Source: Massilia pinisoli
Lineage (GTDB): Bacteria > Pseudomonadota > Gammaproteobacteria > Burkholderiales > Burkholderiaceae_D
Assembly (NCBI RefSeq): GCF_024753285.1
Contig: NZ_JANUGW010000002.1
Span: 1-64,000 of the forward strand
DNA: 64,000 bases
Direction of reading: 5' to 3'
Shown: piece after piece, positions 45,291-54,224 of the stretch
How positions within the stretch are numbered: the stretch's first letter is position 1
Layout: each line of letters begins with the position of its first letter
The notes under the pieces: generated by a model
The model's input: the letters and a program-made list of their open reading frames with translations, nothing else
Databases searched by the model: none
What the model was told of the DNA's origin: nothing
Position numbers and translations under genes: made by a program

Positions 45291-46339
45291 GGGCGCTGAT
45301 TCTCGGGGCCGTCACCGCGGCGGTCCTGGCCGGATGTACCGGCGTCCCCGCAGCCGGCGGCAGCGCCGTGCCTGCGTCTGCGCCGACCACGTTTCACTGG
45401 ACCGCGAGCCCGCCGCTGATCTCGCCCCAGGCGGATGCAACCCAGACGATCTACGGCGTCAAGGATCCGTCGATCATCCACGTGGACGGCAAGTACCACG
45501 TGTTCATGACGACGGCCGGGTCAAGCGGCTGGGGCCTCGCGTACACGAGCTTTGCCGACTGGTCGGACGCGGCATCCGCGAAGATTGTCCCGCTGGCGAA
45601 GTCGCCGATGGGGCCGGGCTATCGCGCCGCGCCGCAGGTGTTTTATTTCGCGCCGCAGAAGACGTGGTATCTCGTGTACCAGGGCGGCGATCCGATGTAT
45701 TCGACGACGCAGGACATCGACGACCCGATGTCGTGGAGCGCGCCGAAGCCGTTTTTCCCCGTCGTTCCCGACGCCGTGAAGGCGCCGCAGGGCACCGGCT
45801 GGCTGGATTTCTGGGTGATCTGCGACGACGCCAAGTGCTACCTGTTCAATACGGACGACCACGGCCGCCTGCTGCGCTCCGAAACGGACATCCACCAGTT
45901 CCCGCGCGGCTTCCATGACACCGTCGCCGTGATGACGGCAAAGACCGAGGACGTGTTCGAGGCGAGCAATACGTACCGGATCGCCAACACGAACACGTAC
46001 ATCACGCTGGTGGAAGCCATTGCGCCGCAAGGCCGCTACTTCCGCATCTGGAAGAGCGATGGCCTGGGCGGGAAATGGGAGCCGTTTTCGTCCGCGCCGA
46101 TGAACACGTTCGCGGGCCGCGACAACGTCGACGGGCTGTGGGCGACCGGTATCTCGCACGGCGAGATGATTCGCACGAACGTCGACCAGACGATGACGAT
46201 CGACCCGTGCAAGCCCCTCGAATACCTGTTCCAGGGCGACGACCCGGCGGTGAAGGTCGACGACTACATCAAGATCCCGTACCGCCTGGGCGTCATCACG
46301 GCGCAGGGCGACAATCCCGTGCGGGCGCTCTGCCGCTGA
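45287..46339 (+). CDS. Alpha-L-arabinofuranosidase lipoprotein (GH62)
   Basis: A 350-residue lipoprotein with lipobox LAGC (Cys17). The five-bladed propeller of GH62 is recognised from IYGVKDPSIIHVDGKYHVF (catalytic-base candidate D60), QVFYFAPQKTWYLVYQGG and the C-terminal DVFEASNTYRI. It would remove arabinofuranose side chains from arabinoxylan or arabinan-type polymers at the cell surface. It overlaps GH97 by ATGA, so the two are co-translated. The next gene is convergent, 15 bases away. Confidence 0.85.
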   Translation: MRALILGAVTAAVLAGCTGVPAAGGSAVPASAPTTFHWTASPPLISPQADATQTIYGVKDPSIIHVDGKYHVFMTTAGSSGWGLAYTSFADWSDAASAKIVPLAKSPMGPGYRAAPQVFYFAPQKTWYLVYQGGDPMYSTTQDIDDPMSWSAPKPFFPVVPDAVKAPQGTGWLDFWVICDDAKCYLFNTDDHGRLLRSETDIHQFPRGFHDTVAVMTAKTEDVFEASNTYRIANTNTYITLVEAIAPQGRYFRIWKSDGLGGKWEPFSSAPMNTFAGRDNVDGLWATGISHGEMIRTNVDQTMTIDPCKPLEYLFQGDDPAVKVDDYIKIPYRLGVITAQGDNPVRALCR

Positions 46340-46354
46340 CCGTGCGCGCCGACG

Positions 46355-47056
46355 TCAGGCGCCGTGCGGCAGGCCGAGGTTCTGGTTCGCGGGCACGGCG
46401 ACGTCGATCAGCTTCGGTTTCGGCAGGTTCAATGCGCCCATCAGCTTGACGAAGTCGTCGCGCGAGCGGTTCGCGAGGCGGCTGTTGTGGTGCTTTTCCC
46501 AGCCGATCGTCGACACCGACTGGCCCTTGTAGTCGTGGCCCGGCCACACGCGCGTGGCATCGGGCAGCGCGAACAGCTTGCCCGTGACGCTGTCGTACAG
46601 CGCGTCGGCGCTGCCGCTCTGGAAGTCGGTGCGGCCACAGCCGTCGATCAGCAGCGTGTCGCCGGTGAACACGTTGCCGCGCCAGACATAGCACATGCTG
46701 CCCGCCGTGTGGCCCGGCGTGTGCAGCACGGCGATCGTTTCGCCGGCACCGAATGCGAGGACGTCGCCGTCGTCGAGCTGGCGTTCGGCCGGCGCGATGC
46801 CGCAGCCGCGCGGCGCGGCGGCCTGCGCGCCCGTGCGCGCGCGCAGCATGCCCGCCGACGTCACGTGGTCGGCATGCGCATGCGTTTCCAGCACGTAGGC
46901 AAGCTTCAGCCCGAGCCGTTCGAGGTGGCGCAGGTCGCGCTCGACGTTGCGGTCGACGGGGTCGATGATGACGGCGTCCTCGCTGCCCGGTGCGGCAAGG
47001 ATGTACGTGAACGTGGACGACTCGGCGTCGAACAGCTGGATGGGATTCGGGTTCAT
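46355..47056 (-). CDS. ETHE1-like MBL-fold persulfide dioxygenase
   Basis: Metallo-beta-lactamase-fold protein of 233 residues. The metal motif is THAHADH (H59, H61, D63, H64), with HTPGHTAGS and FTGDTLLIDGCGRTDF, the pattern of ETHE1/Blh persulfide dioxygenases that oxidise glutathione persulfide to sulfite. It is the last gene of the sulfur operon with TauE/SafE and YeeE/YedE proteins, fitting sulfide detoxification in which sulfite is then exported. Confidence 0.88.
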   Translation of the reverse strand: MNPNPIQLFDAESSTFTYILAAPGSEDAVIIDPVDRNVERDLRHLERLGLKLAYVLETHAHADHVTSAGMLRARTGAQAAAPRGCGIAPAERQLDDGDVLAFGAGETIAVLHTPGHTAGSMCYVWRGNVFTGDTLLIDGCGRTDFQSGSADALYDSVTGKLFALPDATRVWPGHDYKGQSVSTIGWEKHHNSRLANRSRDDFVKLMGALNLPKPKLIDVAVPANQNLGLPHGA

Positions 47057-47081
47057 GTCTGCTCCTGGGATGGGACGAATC

Positions 47082-47879
47082 TTAGCGCAATGCCTTGACG
47101 ATCATGCCGGCCGCCACCAGCGCAGACACTCCAGCGAACGCCATCTGCAAGTGGGGGCCGGACAGCCGGCCGGACAGCGAACGGCCGCCGAGCATGCCGG
47201 CAAGCGCGCCGGCAGCGAAGGGCAGGGCGATGCTCCACGCGAGGCCGCCGCTGGCCGCACTCGTGACGACACCCGCGGCCGAGATCAACGCGATGACGGC
47301 CAGCGACGTCGCCACGGCCGACTGCATCGCCAGGTCCGTGTAGCGCTGCAGCGCGGGCACCATCACGAAGCCGCCGCCGACGCCCAGGAGGCCCGACAGC
47401 AGGCCCGCGAAAGAGCCGGACAGCGCGAGCGCGCGGGCGCAGGGCCGCGTCCACACGAAGCGGCCCGTGGCGGCGTCGCGCACGCACACGGGAACCGGCC
47501 GCGGCGCAGTGCTCGCGGCGCCTCTGCGCCGCGCCTTGCCGAACGTGTTGAAGGCGACGTACAGCAGCGTGAATGCGAACAGCACGCTGAGCCAGCGGTT
47601 GTCGACGCGGCGCGCGAGCCACAGGCCGGCCGGCGAGCACACCATGCCCGTGACGGCGACGAGCAGGGCGGCGCGGTAGCGCACGACGCCGGCGCGCAAG
47701 CCGAGGATCGCCCCGAGGCAGGCCGCCATGCCGACGGCCAGCAATCCGATGGGGCCCGCCTGCGCCATGCCGATGTGGGTGCCGAAGACGAGCAGCGGAA
47801 CGGCGAGGATGCCGCCGCCGGCGCCCGTCAGCGCGAGGATCAGGCCGACGGCCAGGCCCAGTGCGAGCGGGATCATCAT
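47082..47879 (-). CDS. TauE/SafE-family sulfite/organosulfonate exporter
   Basis: A 265-residue membrane protein with about eight hydrophobic segments, starting [30 protein letters not shown], and a repeat of that GxGGG pattern in [19 protein letters not shown], the two-fold DUF81 (TauE) signature. It probably exports sulfite made by the adjacent dioxygenase. It lies 25 bases before that gene and 13 bases after the YedE half. Confidence 0.88.
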   Translation of the reverse strand: MMIPLALGLAVGLILALTGAGGGILAVPLLVFGTHIGMAQAGPIGLLAVGMAACLGAILGLRAGVVRYRAALLVAVTGMVCSPAGLWLARRVDNRWLSVLFAFTLLYVAFNTFGKARRRGAASTAPRPVPVCVRDAATGRFVWTRPCARALALSGSFAGLLSGLLGVGGGFVMVPALQRYTDLAMQSAVATSLAVIALISAAGVVTSAASGGLAWSIALPFAAGALAGMLGGRSLSGRLSGPHLQMAFAGVSALVAAGMIVKALR

Positions 47880-47892
47880 GGGCGTGCCCCTG

Positions 47893-48330
47893 TCAGGCCG
47901 TGCGCCGGCGCAGCGCCGTGCGGCCGCGTTCCAGCCATTCGAAGACGACCATCCCGGCCACCATCGCGCCCGTGAAGATCAGCACCTTGCTGCCGCCTGT
48001 CGCCAGCGAGGCGAGCGCGGGTCCGGGACAGAAGCCCGCGAGGCCCCAGCCCGCGCCGAATGCGAGCCCGCCCAGCACGAGGCGCCGGTCGACCTGGGTC
48101 GCTGTCGGCAGGCGCATGGCATCGCCCAGCAGCGCGCGTTCGCGCTTGCCCGCGATGCGGAAAGCGACGAGGCCGACGAGGATGGCGCCGCCCATGACGA
48201 AGGCCAGCGACGGGTCCCAATTGCCCGCGAGGTCGAGGAAGCCCTGGACCTTGGCGGGATCCGTCATCCCGGCGACGATCAGGCCGATGCCGAACAGGAG
48301 GCCCACGATGAAGGCGGTCACGATGTGCAT
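47893..48330 (-). CDS. YeeE/YedE family protein, second half (DUF6691-like)
   Basis: A 145-residue inner-membrane protein with four hydrophobic segments and the conserved [19 protein letters not shown] motif containing the family cysteine, plus [14 protein letters not shown]. YeeE/YedE proteins import thiosulfate or move sulfur species. Two half-size proteins are encoded in tandem here, which together equal one full YeeE unit. Confidence 0.87.
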   Translation of the reverse strand: MHIVTAFIVGLLFGIGLIVAGMTDPAKVQGFLDLAGNWDPSLAFVMGGAILVGLVAFRIAGKRERALLGDAMRLPTATQVDRRLVLGGLAFGAGWGLAGFCPGPALASLATGGSKVLIFTGAMVAGMVVFEWLERGRTALRRRTA

Positions 48331-48339
48331 GGCATCTCC

Positions 48340-48771
48340 TCAGGCGAGTACGTGGCGCAGTAAGAAGACGGTCGCGAAGCCGGCCGCCATGAATGATACG
48401 GTGGCGACCAGCGAGCGGGGCGACAGACGCGCGAGGCCGCACACGCCGTGGCCGCTCGTGCATCCCGAGCCGTAGCGGGTGCCCAGCCCGACAAGCATGC
48501 CGGCCGCCACCAAGGTACCGGCGCCGGCGTCGATGCGGACGGCGGGCAGCGGCGCGAACAGGGCGTAGCCGAGCGGCGCGGCCACGAGGCCGGCCAGGAA
48601 AGCGATGCGCCAGGCGACGTCGCCCGGGGCCGGCCGCAGCAGGCCGCCGACGATGCCGCTGATGCCGGCGATGCGCCCGTTGACCAGCACGAAGGCCGCG
48701 GCCGCGAGGCCGATCAGCAGGCCGCCGGCCAGCGCCGGCCACGGCGTGAAATGGGTCCAGTCAACCGTCAT
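48340..48771 (-). CDS. YeeE/YedE family protein, first half
   Basis: A 143-residue inner-membrane protein with four hydrophobic segments and the motif [18 protein letters not shown], whose cysteines mark the sulfur-conducting path in this family. It overlaps the regulator gene by 11 bases and precedes the second half by 9 bases, so they are coupled and likely heteromeric. Confidence 0.88.
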   Translation of the reverse strand: MTVDWTHFTPWPALAGGLLIGLAAAAFVLVNGRIAGISGIVGGLLRPAPGDVAWRIAFLAGLVAAPLGYALFAPLPAVRIDAGAGTLVAAGMLVGLGTRYGSGCTSGHGVCGLARLSPRSLVATVSFMAAGFATVFLLRHVLA

Positions 48772-49114
48772 TGCGTTCTCCCTGCGGTGTGGGGCAGTAC
48801 AACCGGTACAGGACCTGCAGCACGGCGATGGCCTCCTTGCTGGCGAGGCTGTAGTAGATCTGCTTGCCTTCGCGCCGCGTCGCGACGAGCTTTTCTTCGC
48901 GCAGCACGCCGAGCTGCTGGGACAGCGTCGGTTGCTGGATGCCCAGCTTCGATTCCAGGTCGCTGACGCAGAACTCGCCCTGCGTCAGCTGGCACAGCAG
49001 CAGCAGGCGGTCGGCATTGCCGAGCGTCTTCAGCAGCGCGCAGGCCTGTGCGGCGGCGGCCTGCATGGCCGGTAAATCGAATTTGTCTTGATGATATGCC
49101 AACAGCGACCTCAT
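48761..49114 (-). CDS. ArsR-family sulfide/persulfide-responsive repressor (SqrR/BigR-like)
   Basis: A 117-residue winged-helix repressor (CVSDLESKLGIQQPTLSQQL, about 49-68). Two cysteines lie at positions 41 (LLLLCQL) and 107 (LYRLYCP), the same pair used by SqrR and its relative BigR to form a tetrasulfide bond with reactive sulfur species. No metal-binding ArsR motif (ELCVCDL) is seen. The ATG at 49114 is chosen because it reproduces that numbering; longer starts exist upstream but run through the operator. It is the first gene of the sulfur operon and likely autoregulated through the inverted repeat at 49119-49149. Confidence 0.87.
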   Translation of the reverse strand: MRSLLAYHQDKFDLPAMQAAAAQACALLKTLGNADRLLLLCQLTQGEFCVSDLESKLGIQQPTLSQQLGVLREEKLVATRREGKQIYYSLASKEAIAVLQVLYRLYCPTPQGERNDG

Positions 49115-49118
49115 CGGA

Positions 49119-49149
49119 TAAAATATGCTCGAACACATTCTATATTTTA
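49119..49149. promoter_or_regulatory. Inverted repeat operator for the sulfur-responsive operon
   Basis: TAAAATAT (49119-49126) and ATATTTTA (49142-49149) form a perfect 8-base inverted repeat, 5 bases upstream of the repressor start, in an AT-rich island of an otherwise GC-rich genome. Position and AT-rich arms fit a BigR/SqrR operator. Confidence 0.6.
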
Positions 49150-49285
49150 ACGATATATATTTCAATAGATTGTTTGGCGGTTTTGCGTCCCGGGCGTCCG
49201 GCTCGTATTGACACAATTTTGTGGATATACTCCATTCGCCTGCCAAGTCCCCCGATACTTTCACGAACGCGCCCGGAATCCGCCT

Positions 49286-52234
49286 TTGAGCCCGCCTACC
49301 TCCTCACTTCGCACCGTCCGTCTCGGCATTGCACTTCTGAGTGTCGTCGTCCTCGTCATGGGGGCGGGCAGCGCCCGGGCGGCGCCCGCGCCATTGCGTG
49401 TCGGGGTCTACGACAATCCACCCAAGCTGTTCGTCAACGGCGACGGTCATGCGGCCGGCATCCTGATCGACTTGCTGGACAAGGTGGCGGCGGACGAGGG
49501 GTGGACGGTGCAGTATGTGCCGTGCACCTGGGCCGCATGCGTGGCACAACTCGGGCGCGGCGAGATCGACCTGCTGCCCGACGTCGCCTACACGGAAGAG
49601 CGCGCCCGCATGTTCACGTTCCACGACGTGCCCGCGCTGCTCAGCTGGTCGCAGCTGTACCGCGCCAGCCGCATGAACGTGCCGTCGATCGTCGACCTCC
49701 GCGACAAGCGGATCGCCGTCCTGGACGGCTCCGTGCAGGCATCGTATCTGACCTCGCTGCTGGGTGCCTACGGATTGACGCCGCGTTTCGTCGTCGCATC
49801 GTCGTTCGACCAGACGTTCCGGCTCGTCCGCGACGGCAAGGCCGACCTGGCCGCGGCGAACAATTTTTACGGCGATACCCACGCACAGCAGTACGGCTTG
49901 AGCGTCACGCCGATCGTCTTCCTGCCGGCGCGCCTGTTCTATGCCGCCCGTCCCGGTCTGCGCCCGGCCTTCCATGCAGCGCTGGACCGCCACCTGCGGG
50001 CGTGGCAGGCCGATCCCGACTCGGTCTATTTCGCGATCCTGAAGCGGTGGCAGCTCGAGGGGCCGGCGCAAACGGTCAACGAGCGCAGGCTCTGGCTGCT
50101 CCTGCTGTCCGCCACGTTCATGATCGCCGCCCTGGCCGCGGCGCTGTGGTTCCGGCGCCAGGCGAGCCGGCGCGCGCGCGCACTGCGCGATACGGAGAAC
50201 AAGCTGTCGCTGATCCTGAACAGCATCGATTCGCTCGCGTACATCAAGGACGCCGACTTCCGCTACCGCTACGTCAACGATGCGCTGTGCCGCATGCTGG
50301 ACCGGCCCGCCGCCGACATCCTCGGCAAGGACGACTTCGCGCTGTTCGAACCCGACCTCGCCGCCGAGCTGCGCGCGCACGACCTGCAGGCGATGGCGGC
50401 CGCCGAGCCGCAGCTGTTCGAGGAGTGCGTCGGACTGGACGGCGCGCGGCGCGCGTATCTGTCGACGAAGATGGCGCTGGCCCTCGGCGACGGCGCGGCG
50501 CGCTCGCTGTGCGGTGTGTCGAGCGATGTCACGTCGCGCAAGCGCATGGAGGAATCGATCCGCATCGCGGCCACCGTGTTCGAGTCGCATGAGGGCATGC
50601 TGGTGCTGGACCGCATGCGCGCCGTGGTCGACGCCAACGCCGGGTTCTGCGCGATGAGCGGCTACGGCCGGGACGAATGCGTGGGCATGCGCGCCTTGCC
50701 GTTCCAGCTCGAGGAAGCGGGCGGCGAACTGGACGCGGCGCTCTGGGACAGGGTCGACAGCGAGCGCAAATGGCACGGCAGCGCGCTCGGCCGGCGCAAG
50801 GACGCGACGGTGTATCCGGTGCTGCTGTCGATCAGTGCCGTGCTGGACGAGGACGGGCGCATCGCGCATTACGTGTGCACGGTGTCGGACATCACGGAAC
50901 TCAAGCAGGTCCAGGAACGCAACCAGCGCCTGGCCTACTACGACGACTTGACGGGGCTGCCGAACCGCCGCCTGCTGTTCGAGCGCATCCGCGCCTGCCT
51001 CGCCGTGTCGCGCGACGCGCCGCAGATGGGCGCCTTGCTGTTCCTCGACCTGGACAACTTCAAGGACTTGAACGACACGCGCGGCCACAGCGCCGGCGAC
51101 CAGCTGCTGCTGCAGGTGGCGCAGCGCATCGGCGCCTGCGTGCGCGCCGGCGACACCGTGGCGCGCGTGGGCGGCGATGAATTCGTCGTCATGCTGGACG
51201 CCATCGGCACCAACGAAGAGGAAGCCAGGCTGCACGCCGAGGTGCTGGCGGAAAAAGTGCTGGCGGCCGTCGCCGCGCCGTACGTGATCGACGGCTTGCC
51301 GCATCATGCCAGCTGCAGCATCGGCGTCACCTTGTGCGCGCACCGCAACGAGGCGCTCGACACGCTGATGAAACGGGGTGACCTGGCGATGTACCAGGCG
51401 AAGGCGGACGGCCGCAACACCGTGCGCTTCTTCGAGACGTGGATGGAGGATGCCGTGGCGCGGCGCACGCGGCTCGAAGTGGAATTGCGCGAGGCGCTCA
51501 CGGCCGGGCAGTTCGACCTGTACTACCAGCCGCAGGTCGAGGGCGACCGCGTCGTCGGCGCCGAGGCCCTGCTGCGCTGGCGCCATCCGCGGCGTGGATT
51601 GATCGGCCCTGTCGAATTCATTCCCGTTGCCGAAAGCACCGACCTGATCCTGCCGATGGGCGCCTGGGTGCTGCGCGCGGCCTGCGAACAACTGGCACGC
51701 TGGGCCGCGGCGCCGTACAGCGCCCACCTGACGGTCGCCGTGAACATCAGCATCCGCCAGCTCATGGAAGACAACTTCGTGCGCGACACGCTGGCCATCA
51801 TTGCCGACACCGGGGCCGACGCCGGCCGCCTCAAGCTCGAGGTCACGGAATCGATGGTCATCGAAGGCGTCGAAGAGACGATCGCGAAGATGGAAGCGTT
51901 GCGGCGCCACGGCGTCCGCTTCCTGCTGGACGATTTCGGCACGGGTTACTCGTCGCTGGCCTACCTGAAGCGGCTGCCGCTCGAACAGCTCAAGATCGAC
52001 CGGTCGTTCGTGCGCGACATCCTCGTCGATCCGAACGACGCGTCGATCGCCCGCAGCATCGTCGCGCTGGCCCAGGCGCTCGGCCTGTCGATCATTGCCG
52101 AGGGCGTCGAGACGGCCGCCCAGCGCGACAAGCTGCTGGAGCTGGGCTGCCCCCGTTTCCAGGGCTATTTCTACGGCCGGCCGATGCCCGTGGCCGACTT
52201 CGACGACCTGGTCATCGCCGCCGTGACGCAATGA
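49286..52234 (+). CDS. Periplasmic-sensing PAS-GGDEF-EAL c-di-GMP signalling protein
   Basis: A 982-residue inner-membrane signalling protein. It has a signal peptide (about 1-33), a periplasmic solute-binding domain of the SBP_bac_3 type (about 35-265, VGVYDNPPKLFVNGDGHAAG), a transmembrane helix (WLLLLLSATFMIAALAAALWF), two PAS domains (about 305-420 and 430-550), GGDEF at 629-633 and an EAL domain (EAL at 760-762, DDFGTGYSSL, AEGVE). Both catalytic motifs are intact, so synthesis and hydrolysis are both possible. The start is TTG 49286 with GGA upstream; the frame opens at TTG 49208. It may respond to an amino acid or similar ligand. Confidence 0.9.
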   Translation: MSPPTSSLRTVRLGIALLSVVVLVMGAGSARAAPAPLRVGVYDNPPKLFVNGDGHAAGILIDLLDKVAADEGWTVQYVPCTWAACVAQLGRGEIDLLPDVAYTEERARMFTFHDVPALLSWSQLYRASRMNVPSIVDLRDKRIAVLDGSVQASYLTSLLGAYGLTPRFVVASSFDQTFRLVRDGKADLAAANNFYGDTHAQQYGLSVTPIVFLPARLFYAARPGLRPAFHAALDRHLRAWQADPDSVYFAILKRWQLEGPAQTVNERRLWLLLLSATFMIAALAAALWFRRQASRRARALRDTENKLSLILNSIDSLAYIKDADFRYRYVNDALCRMLDRPAADILGKDDFALFEPDLAAELRAHDLQAMAAAEPQLFEECVGLDGARRAYLSTKMALALGDGAARSLCGVSSDVTSRKRMEESIRIAATVFESHEGMLVLDRMRAVVDANAGFCAMSGYGRDECVGMRALPFQLEEAGGELDAALWDRVDSERKWHGSALGRRKDATVYPVLLSISAVLDEDGRIAHYVCTVSDITELKQVQERNQRLAYYDDLTGLPNRRLLFERIRACLAVSRDAPQMGALLFLDLDNFKDLNDTRGHSAGDQLLLQVAQRIGACVRAGDTVARVGGDEFVVMLDAIGTNEEEARLHAEVLAEKVLAAVAAPYVIDGLPHHASCSIGVTLCAHRNEALDTLMKRGDLAMYQAKADGRNTVRFFETWMEDAVARRTRLEVELREALTAGQFDLYYQPQVEGDRVVGAEALLRWRHPRRGLIGPVEFIPVAESTDLILPMGAWVLRAACEQLARWAAAPYSAHLTVAVNISIRQLMEDNFVRDTLAIIADTGADAGRLKLEVTESMVIEGVEETIAKMEALRRHGVRFLLDDFGTGYSSLAYLKRLPLEQLKIDRSFVRDILVDPNDASIARSIVALAQALGLSIIAEGVETAAQRDKLLELGCPRFQGYFYGRPMPVADFDDLVIAAVTQ

Positions 52235-52248
52235 GCGGCACCGCGCGC

Positions 52249-52270
52249 GCGGGCGCGGCGCCGCGCCCGC
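52249..52270. terminator. 22-bp perfect GC palindrome between convergent genes
   Basis: An uninterrupted 22-bp palindrome, centred on GGCGCC, lies between the stops of the c-di-GMP protein (52234) and GH27 (52271). It has no T tract; it is a likely bidirectional hairpin. Confidence 0.45.
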
Positions 52271-54187
52271 TCAGCGGGCCTGCGCGGACGACAGCAACGC
52301 GGCGCCGCCCCACGTGACGGGCAACTGCTCGTTGACGCCGCCCGTGCTCTTCGCCACCAGTTCGACGATCTTGGCGCCGCCGACGTCGGCGGACAGCGCC
52401 TGTGCCGGCTGGCCCCAGCGCAGCGCCTTGCTCTTCGCGAGCAGCTTGCCGTCGCCGTAGATCATGAACGTGACCGCATGCGTGCGGTCGCGCGCGGAAT
52501 CGTCGACGCCGACGTGCGCCTCGATGCGGCGGTAGTCGCCGTTGCGCACTTCGAGGCGCGAATTGGCCAGGATGCCGATGCCGGCGGCGTAGGGCGTACC
52601 GGCGATCTGCAGCAACTGGCCGTACGGCGTGCTGTCGGCGCGCGCGCCGCCCCAGCCGGCATACATCGGGCGCTCGCCGCCGCCCTTGGTGCCGGTCCAG
52701 CCGAACGAGGAGCGGAACACGGTCGGGTCGATTTGCGGGGTCGTCACGCCGTCGACGGCCGGATTCACGCTGCCCGGCACTTCCGACAGGTACACGCCCT
52801 GCGCCAGCGCGCGCGTGCCCTGGACGCGGAAGACGCGCGTCTCGCGCGGCGCCACGTGCACCTTGGTCTCGTTCGTGAACGTCGTGTCGGCCTTGGACCA
52901 GAGGTCGGTCAGCTTGATGGGAGCGTCCTTGCGCAGCTTCAGGTGGTCGGCCGTCAGGTCGGCGTCCACCGCCGCGAAGCCGCGGTTGAAGACGGCGACG
53001 GCCTTGTCGCCCGACGCCAGCGTCTTGACGAGGATTTCCAGGTCGTCCGCGTCGTACGCGAGCACGGCCTGGTTGCCGGCCGGGTCCTGGTTGAGGGCGA
53101 TGAGGTCGGCGTTGCCGAAGATGTCGATCAGCGCCTGCGGCGTGGTGCGCAGGTCGGCGCCCGTCATCAGCGGCGAGTTCAGCATGGCCCACAGGGTGAA
53201 ATGCGACTTCGCCTCGACGAGGTGGTTCGCATCGAAGTCGCCGGCGCCGATGAACAGCATGTCCGGGTCGTTCCAGCTGCCCGGATGGCCGTACAGCTCG
53301 CGCCGCACGGCGCTGTCCAGGTTACTCAGCAGGCGGCTCCACTGCGGGCGGATGTCGTCGCTCGTGCGCGAGATATTGCCGAAGTTCTTGCCCCACGCGC
53401 GCACGTCGCCCGCGCCCCACACGCACAGCGACAGCAGGAAGTCGCCATCGGGATTGCTGCGCTTCAGCGCGTCGTTGATCTGCGTGAATTCCGCCTGCAC
53501 GGCGGGGATGTCGGAGCGGGCGACCGATTCCAGGTCCAGAATCGGCTTCAGCGCGCGGTAGTCGCCCGACTTGACTTTCGGGCTGTCGGCGCCGTATGCA
53601 CGCACGCCGCAGCCGTCGACCTTGATGAAGTCGAAGCCCCAGTCGCGGAAGAACAGGGTGATGTCCTGGTCGATGTGGCCGTACAGGCCCACTTCGCGTT
53701 CCAGCATGCTGCCTTTCGGCAGGTTCGGGTCGTCGCCGCCATACGCCTGCGAACACGTATTGCGGCCCAGGTCGGAGTAGATGCCGGCCTTCAGGCCCAT
53801 CGCGTGCAGTTTGTCGGTGAACGGGCGGAAGCCGCCGTTGACGGTGGAGGGGAAGCGGTCCGGGCGGGCCTCCAGGCGATTATCAGGCTGGTGACGGCGC
53901 AGCGCCCAGCCGTCGTCGATGTTGATGTAGCGGTAGCCCTTGGCGGCCAGGCCGCTGTCCACGATGCGCTGCGCGGCGCCCATGATTTTTTCTTCGTCGA
54001 TGTTGGTGCCGAACGCGTTCCAGCTGCTCCAGCCCATGGGCGGCGTGGTGGCGCGGCCGGCCGTGTAGGCGCTCCAGTGCGCCGTCGGCGCCAGCGGATC
54101 GGTGGCGGCGTGCGACGTGGCCGCAGCGAACAACAGGGGTATCAGGGCCAGGCGGGGCAGCCGGCGTAAGGTCCTTTGCGCTTGCAT
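52271..54187 (-). CDS. Alpha-galactosidase (GH27) with C-terminal NPCBM domain
   Basis: A 638-residue exported enzyme that removes alpha-linked galactose. It has a signal peptide (PRLALIPLLFAAATSHA), a GH27 barrel with PPMGWSSWNAFG and NIDDGWA, nucleophile D191 in FIKVDGCG, acid/base candidate D277/D278 in ISRTSDDIRPQW, a beta domain (about 390-470) and an NPCBM/NEW2 domain (about 490-620: LSEVPG, YAAGIGILANSRLEV, HVGVDDSARD). The start at 54187 has GGAG 7 bases upstream, better than ATG 54199. It is apart from the main hydrolase locus but fits the same substrates. Confidence 0.92.
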   Translation of the reverse strand: MQAQRTLRRLPRLALIPLLFAAATSHAATDPLAPTAHWSAYTAGRATTPPMGWSSWNAFGTNIDEEKIMGAAQRIVDSGLAAKGYRYINIDDGWALRRHQPDNRLEARPDRFPSTVNGGFRPFTDKLHAMGLKAGIYSDLGRNTCSQAYGGDDPNLPKGSMLEREVGLYGHIDQDITLFFRDWGFDFIKVDGCGVRAYGADSPKVKSGDYRALKPILDLESVARSDIPAVQAEFTQINDALKRSNPDGDFLLSLCVWGAGDVRAWGKNFGNISRTSDDIRPQWSRLLSNLDSAVRRELYGHPGSWNDPDMLFIGAGDFDANHLVEAKSHFTLWAMLNSPLMTGADLRTTPQALIDIFGNADLIALNQDPAGNQAVLAYDADDLEILVKTLASGDKAVAVFNRGFAAVDADLTADHLKLRKDAPIKLTDLWSKADTTFTNETKVHVAPRETRVFRVQGTRALAQGVYLSEVPGSVNPAVDGVTTPQIDPTVFRSSFGWTGTKGGGERPMYAGWGGARADSTPYGQLLQIAGTPYAAGIGILANSRLEVRNGDYRRIEAHVGVDDSARDRTHAVTFMIYGDGKLLAKSKALRWGQPAQALSADVGGAKIVELVAKSTGGVNEQLPVTWGGAALLSSAQAR

Positions 54188-54224
54188 CAGGGTCTCCATG
54201 CGATGTTTGAACGTTAACGTCAGA

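Noticed and set aside
49208..49231. TTGACA and TATACT before the c-di-GMP gene as a sigma-70 promoter
   Set aside because: The spacer is only 12 bases, too short for a normal promoter.
49208..49285. TTG 49208 as start of the c-di-GMP protein
   Set aside because: It would put 26 polar residues before the signal peptide; TTG 49286 gives a normal signal peptide with a GGA site upstream.
54211..54220. ACGTTAACGT palindrome upstream of GH27 as a LacI-type operator
   Set aside because: Only ten bases are symmetric and it lacks similarity to the site upstream of the TonB receptor; too weak to call.
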